From NCBI GenBank assembly GCA_023131935.1, contig JAGLYY010000121.1, positions 1 through 15,832 of the forward strand: a stretch of DNA of 15,832 nt, written 5' to 3'. The DNA comes from Spirochaetales bacterium. Lineage in GTDB: Bacteria; Spirochaetota; Spirochaetia; JAGLYY01. The notes under the pieces are model-generated. The model ran no database searches, was not told the origin of the DNA, and saw nothing but the letters and a program-made list of their open reading frames with translations. The first letter of the stretch is position 1; each line of letters opens with the position of its first letter. Below are positions 13,581 to 15,832 of this stretch, piece after piece. Both the position numbers and the translations under genes were made by a program.

Positions 13581-13668
13581 TAGTGAACGACCACCTGCAA
13601 AGTTATAGGAGATATTTTCGCAAGAGCGAAAAATCGTTGGTGGCTTTCTTTTGTAGTAAAAAGGGTGG
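13581..13668 (+). promoter_or_regulatory. Structured leader of the cyclase-FHA gene
   Basis: Hairpin TTTTCGC, loop AAGA, GCGAAAA (13615-13632) is enclosed by CCACC (13581-13585) / GGTGG (13639-13643), followed by CTTTCTTTTG. A second GGTGG (13664-13668) sits in the Shine-Dalgarno position before the ATG at 13672. The single CCACC could pair with either copy, so two exclusive folds are possible. Confidence 0.4.
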
Positions 13669-13671
13669 AAG

Positions 13672-14568
13672 ATGGCCGGGAAGAAAGAATTTAAAACAAT
13701 TCTTTTTGCTGATATAGCTAAAAGCTCTCGAATATATGAAACTTTCGGAAACAAAAAGGCCCAGAAATTTATTTCAGCATATTTAAATTTTCTGGTAGAA
13801 AAAGCGAAAAACCATGACGGTACTCTTGTAAAAACTATTGGCGATGAGATTATGTGTACATTTCCCAATGCCGATAAAGCTGTCAAGGCTGCCATAGAAA
13901 TGCAGCAAAGTATAGAGGGTGATCCGGTAAGAATGAAAAAAATGGTTACGCCGAATATATATATCGGTATTCATAATGGCCCGGTGATTGAGGAAGATGG
14001 AGATGTGTTTGGTGATGCTGTCATCATTGCGGCCAGGATGGTTGCTCTGGCAAAACAAAGACAGATTTTAACCACAAAACAAACAGTAAATAAACTTTCT
14101 TCTCAGCTTAAAAAAAATATACAGTTCGTAGATAAAACAAATATCAAAGGAAAAAGCGGAGAGTTTGATATTTTTGAATACCTCTGGGAAGAAGAGGATA
14201 TAACCTTTGTGAAAGGAAATATATTTACTCCTTTTGATTTATCCCGGAAACTTTTTCTCACCTTTAAGAAGAAAAAAATCATTGTAGATTCGGAAAATAC
14301 TAATGCTTCTTTAGGAAGGCTGAAACATAATGATATAAGTATACAGGGTGAGAGCGTTTCACGGTTCCATGCTGTTGTTGAGTATAGGAAAGGAAAATTT
14401 TTCCTGATAGATAAAAGTAAAAACGGAACTTATATCAGCCATGGTGGGGGAAAAGCAATATTTCTCCTGCAGGAAGAAACCCGGCTAAAAACACAAGGGA
14501 TAATCGGACTGGGATATAAGGTTCAATCAAATTCTCCGGAAGCAATACATTTCTGCATTAGAGAATAG
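13672..14568 (+). CDS. Class III nucleotide cyclase fused to FHA domain
   Basis: A 298-residue soluble protein. The cyclase domain (1-175) has metal Asp14 in ILFADIAKSS and Asp58 in VKTIGDEIM. Lys54 and Asp111 sit at the adenine-recognition positions, and Arg122 is the transition-state Arg. But the Asn normally four residues before that Arg is Ile118 (VIIAAR instead of VNxAxR). The FHA domain (about 200-290) is canonical: LGR (215-216), VSRFHA (Ser230, His233) and NGT (251-253), so it should bind phosphothreonine. The predicted product is cAMP, with localisation or activity set by a phosphorylated partner; both are inference. If the Ile118 change lowers catalysis, it could be a weak enzyme or a nucleotide sensor. 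The gene is visibly more AT-rich than its neighbours, and stands alone downstream of a tRNA. GGGTGG near the start is a weak ribosome binding site. Confidence 0.85.
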   Translation: MAGKKEFKTILFADIAKSSRIYETFGNKKAQKFISAYLNFLVEKAKNHDGTLVKTIGDEIMCTFPNADKAVKAAIEMQQSIEGDPVRMKKMVTPNIYIGIHNGPVIEEDGDVFGDAVIIAARMVALAKQRQILTTKQTVNKLSSQLKKNIQFVDKTNIKGKSGEFDIFEYLWEEEDITFVKGNIFTPFDLSRKLFLTFKKKKIIVDSENTNASLGRLKHNDISIQGESVSRFHAVVEYRKGKFFLIDKSKNGTYISHGGGKAIFLLQEETRLKTQGIIGLGYKVQSNSPEAIHFCIRE

Positions 14569-14662
14569 TCAAATTAGATAAATAACAGTATGCTGAACGT
14601 TTTTCAGACGAGATACCCTTCTCTTTTTATTTTGTTGCATTATCGCAACTATCCAGGTTATT
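14569..14662. other. Intergenic region with short hairpins only
   Basis: No gene is seen. Two weak inverted repeats: CTGAA/TTCAG (14593-14607) and GTTGC/GCAAC (14635-14650). A T-rich stretch at 14621-14634 could help end cyclase transcription. Confidence 0.4.
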
Positions 14663-14773
14663 TAGGCTGTAGGCTACTCTTCTCATTTGGGAAGCCTATC
14701 CACCTACAGCCTATCCTACCTAATAGCCTATAGCCTATCCACCTACAGCCTTCCTCCCTACAGCCTATCCACG
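14663..14773. repeat. Degenerate CCTACAGCCTATCC / CCTAATAGCC repeat array
   Basis: Copies of CCTACAGCCTATCC lie at 14703-14716 and 14757-14770. CCTAATAGCC followed by TATAGCCTATCC is at 14719-14740, and CCTACAGCC at 14742-14750. An 18-bp exact direct repeat, GCCTATCCACCTACAGCC, occurs at 14694-14711 and 14733-14750. An inverted copy TAGGCTGTAGG at 14663-14673 pairs perfectly with CCTACAGCCTA at 14703-14713 (11 bp). Units are 7-8 nt (GGCTGTA, GGCTATA, GGCTATTA read on the minus strand). The array ends at the stop codon of the histone-like gene. Confidence 0.85.
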
Positions 14774-14775
14774 GC

Positions 14776-14958
14776 TTATAGGTCCCTGTCCTTTACGGTT
14801 TTCCTCTTATCAGCTTTTGCGTTTTCGACAGCCTGTAAAGTAAGTTCCCGCACTTTATCAGAAAGAGCTTCAATAAAGGTAGATGAACACAGAAGACCAG
14901 CCCCTTTTACAACACCTTTCACTTTTGATGTAACAACCAAAGTCACTTTATCACTCAT
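14776..14958 (-). CDS. Small histone-fold protein (bacterial histone candidate)
   Basis: A 60-residue basic protein. The pattern fits a single histone fold: a short helix around residues 9-18 (VTSKVKGVVKGA), a loop, then a long helix of about 26-50 (STFIEALSDKVRELTLQAVE, then NAKAD). It ends with the loop motif K-R-K-T-V-K-D-R-D-L (51-60), where RKT plus a following D-L is the archaeal-histone signature. It lacks most of the third helix, as in the short bacterial histones known from Bdellovibrio and Leptospira. It would bind DNA as a dimer and act as a nucleoid protein. GGAGG lies 5 nt before the ATG at 14958. The promoter is at 14983-15011. The stop codon abuts the repeat array (CCTATAAGCC), so the C-terminus may have been cut by the repeat. 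Histone assignment is by motif only; a short helix-turn-helix or other coiled protein is the alternative. Confidence 0.68.
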   Translation of the reverse strand: MSDKVTLVVTSKVKGVVKGAGLLCSSTFIEALSDKVRELTLQAVENAKADKRKTVKDRDL

Positions 14959-14982
14959 ATTTTCCTCCAATATGTTTGCATC

Positions 14983-15011
14983 AGATTAACAAAGAAGTGG
15001 AGGATAGTCAA
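14983..15011 (-). promoter_or_regulatory. Candidate promoter of the histone-like gene
   Basis: Minus strand: -35 TTGACT (15011-15006), 17-nt spacer, -10 TAATCT (14988-14983). The leader would be about 20 nt, carrying TTGGAGG. The -35 box overlaps the region just after the PmbA remnant. Confidence 0.5.
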
Positions 15012-15076
15012 ACAGAATCTTTGATGAGTGATAGGTAACCATCAATCAAACCACAGGTTCCATGAAAAAAGGGAGG

Positions 15077-15190
15077 AAAACCTGATTCGGCACCTCCCCT
15101 TGCGGAATAAAGGTTGTGTATCTCAGATTTGAAAAAGCCTTTTTCTACAAAGGTAAGCTTTTGAGTCGGAACGCCTTCACCATCGTTTGA
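15077..15190 (-). pseudogene. Remnant of a TldD/PmbA-family metalloprotease regulator gene
   Basis: A frame on the minus strand encodes NDGEGVPTQKLTFVEKGFFK and then SEIHNLYSARGGAESG. This matches the conserved PmbA/TldD segment 'f D.EGv.T....v..G.l...l...ysArk.g..StG'. PmbA is normally about 440 residues; here only about 38 recognisable residues remain. The sequence before and after in the frame does not resemble the family, and the frame stops at 15008. The upstream part is occupied by the promoter region and start of the gene at 15230 on the other strand. It is therefore a decayed fragment, not a working gene. Confidence 0.6.
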
Positions 15191-15229
15191 CGAGTTCCTG
15201 CGCAAAGCTTCATTTTTGTGGTATGATAC

Positions 15230-15640
15230 ATGACTATGAATTACGTTGTACTTGGCCAGGTTTTTACTTTCAAGGGTATTTCTTTTGTACAGGCAATTGT
15301 GTACGGCATCGCTCTCATTGTCGTTATTGCCCTTTATTATTACCATCGGTGGCGAAAAAGGGTAGAGGAAGAATTGTTACAGAAGAGCCGGGAAGATTAC
15401 CTGAAAGCTCACCCGGATCTTTCTGAAGAATGTAAGGATGCCATAATCAAAGGCAATCTGATTTTAGAGATGTCCGAAGAGGAGATTCGTGCTTCCATTG
15501 GATCTCCCCGGAAGGTAAAGGTCCTCACGGTAAAACCCGCCGGCAGTGAGGTCTGGATTTTCAGTAACGGTCTTTATCTTCATATCTACGAGGGACATCT
15601 GAAGAATTGGGAAAAGCGGAAGCGTCTTGTGAGCCTATAA
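15230..15640 (+). CDS. Membrane-anchored protein with BamE/SmpA-like C-terminal domain
   Basis: A 136-residue protein. One membrane span covers about residues 18-37 (ISFVQAIVYGIALIVVIALY), followed by a basic stop (HRWRKR), an acidic helix, and a C-terminal domain. That domain reads DAIIKGNLILEMSEEEIRAS, then IGSPRKV, SEVWIFSNGLYLHIYEGHL and NWEKRKRL. The 'I..G....eMs.eei...iG.P' plus 'W.f..g.....y.g.l..w' pattern resembles the BamE/SmpA small alpha-beta fold. But the anchor is a transmembrane helix rather than a lipobox, so it need not be the outer-membrane assembly factor. No Shine-Dalgarno is visible; ATGs lie at 15230 and 15236. An extended -10 TGGTATGAT (15219-15227) would place the start near 15234, suggesting a leaderless mRNA from 15236. 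The stop codon abuts a repeat array. Confidence 0.7.
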   Translation: MTMNYVVLGQVFTFKGISFVQAIVYGIALIVVIALYYYHRWRKRVEEELLQKSREDYLKAHPDLSEECKDAIIKGNLILEMSEEEIRASIGSPRKVKVLTVKPAGSEVWIFSNGLYLHIYEGHLKNWEKRKRLVSL

Positions 15641-15643
15641 TTC

Positions 15644-15678
15644 AGGCTGTAGGCTATTAGGCTATTAGGCTATTAGGG
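15644..15678 (+). repeat. Tandem octamer GGCTATTA array
   Basis: GGCTGTA is followed by three exact GGCTATTA units (15652-15659, 15660-15667, 15668-15675) and GGG. The units are the same family as the array at 14663-14773. The array begins 3 nt after the stop codon of the gene ending at 15640, in the orientation GGCTGTAGG downstream of the gene, just as the other array lies relative to the histone-like gene. Confidence 0.9.
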
Positions 15679-15832
15679 TTTACGCGTTGATCGAAGCATG
15701 GCACCCAAAACCCTTTCTGTTTGCGCAATTTTTAATTCACAGCCAGAAATGTCATATTTGAGAGGTCAACTCATATATTTCTTCCCTGGGGAATTCCCTG
15801 GTTTCCTGATAGATCAGGAGCACCACTTAGTC
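15679..15832 (-). pseudogene. Remnant of a four-helix-bundle (S23 / 23S rRNA intervening-sequence) protein gene
   Basis: At 15826-15752 the minus strand encodes VVLLIYQETREFPREEIYEL followed by TSQI and a TGA stop. This matches the family segment 'vV..iY..T..FP..E.yglTsQi'. An in-frame TAA lies just before it at the window edge, so the N-terminus is broken too. In another frame (about 15755-15682) the text ends ERVLGAMLRSTRKP, which could be the family's C-terminal helix after a deletion; this is weaker. The frame ends in the repeat array. These proteins are encoded within 23S rRNA insertions or as scattered copies; here only a relic is visible. Confidence 0.45.

Noticed and set aside
14694..14770. 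Regularly spaced short repeats suggesting a CRISPR array.
   Set aside because: Units are 7-14 nt and degenerate, spacers are 0-10 nt and not unique, and no cas genes are in the window.

Overview
The window comes from a spirochaete, probably a free-living or environmental member of Spirochaetales with moderate GC. It carries both classes of periplasmic flagellar filament protein that are typical of this phylum: two FlaB core flagellins without signal peptides, and two Sec-exported FlaA sheath-type proteins. A PlzA-like PilZ protein and signal-peptide lipoproteins agree with this.

Layout. (1) 1-3412, minus strand: flagellar export cluster reading flaB, flaB, flaG, fliD (fliD runs off the left edge). 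A sigma-28-like promoter lies upstream. Each flaB has, just before its ribosome binding site, a hairpin with GGA in the loop, as expected for CsrA control. fliD has a 10-G tract where its Shine-Dalgarno should be. (2) 3716-4714, minus: a PilZ c-di-GMP receptor behind a strong sigma-70 promoter whose leader is almost filled by a 93-bp nested inverted repeat. (3) 4755-6800, minus: infC-rpmI-rplT-coiled-coil gene-zapA, followed directly by a 6S RNA, from a near-consensus promoter; infC appears to start at TTG. (4) 6870-8613: a polytopic membrane protein (plus) convergent with class II fructose-bisphosphate aldolase (minus), overlapping at their 3' ends. (5) 8658-12340, plus: a solute-binding-like lipoprotein, then a perfect-consensus sigma-70 promoter driving flaA-flaA-OmpA-like lipoprotein. 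An intrinsic terminator lies inside the signal-peptide codons of the last gene. (6) 12337-13134, minus: TatD nuclease. (7) 13284-13368: tRNA-Leu(UAA), followed by an AT-rich class III cyclase-FHA fusion with a structured leader. (8) 14663-15832: an accessory, partly decayed zone with degenerate GGCTATTA/GGCTGTA repeat arrays. These flank a 60-residue histone-fold protein, a PmbA remnant and a BamE-like membrane protein; a four-helix-bundle (S23) remnant lies at the right edge.

How it fits together. Most of the left half and 9594-12340 build and control the periplasmic flagellum: FlaB core, FliD cap, FlaA sheath, and a c-di-GMP sensor. The middle is translation and division housekeeping plus the global transcription regulator 6S RNA. 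The most unusual items are the candidate bacterial histone with its abutting repeats, the paired CsrA-type leaders, the terminator encoded inside a signal peptide, and the structured PilZ leader.
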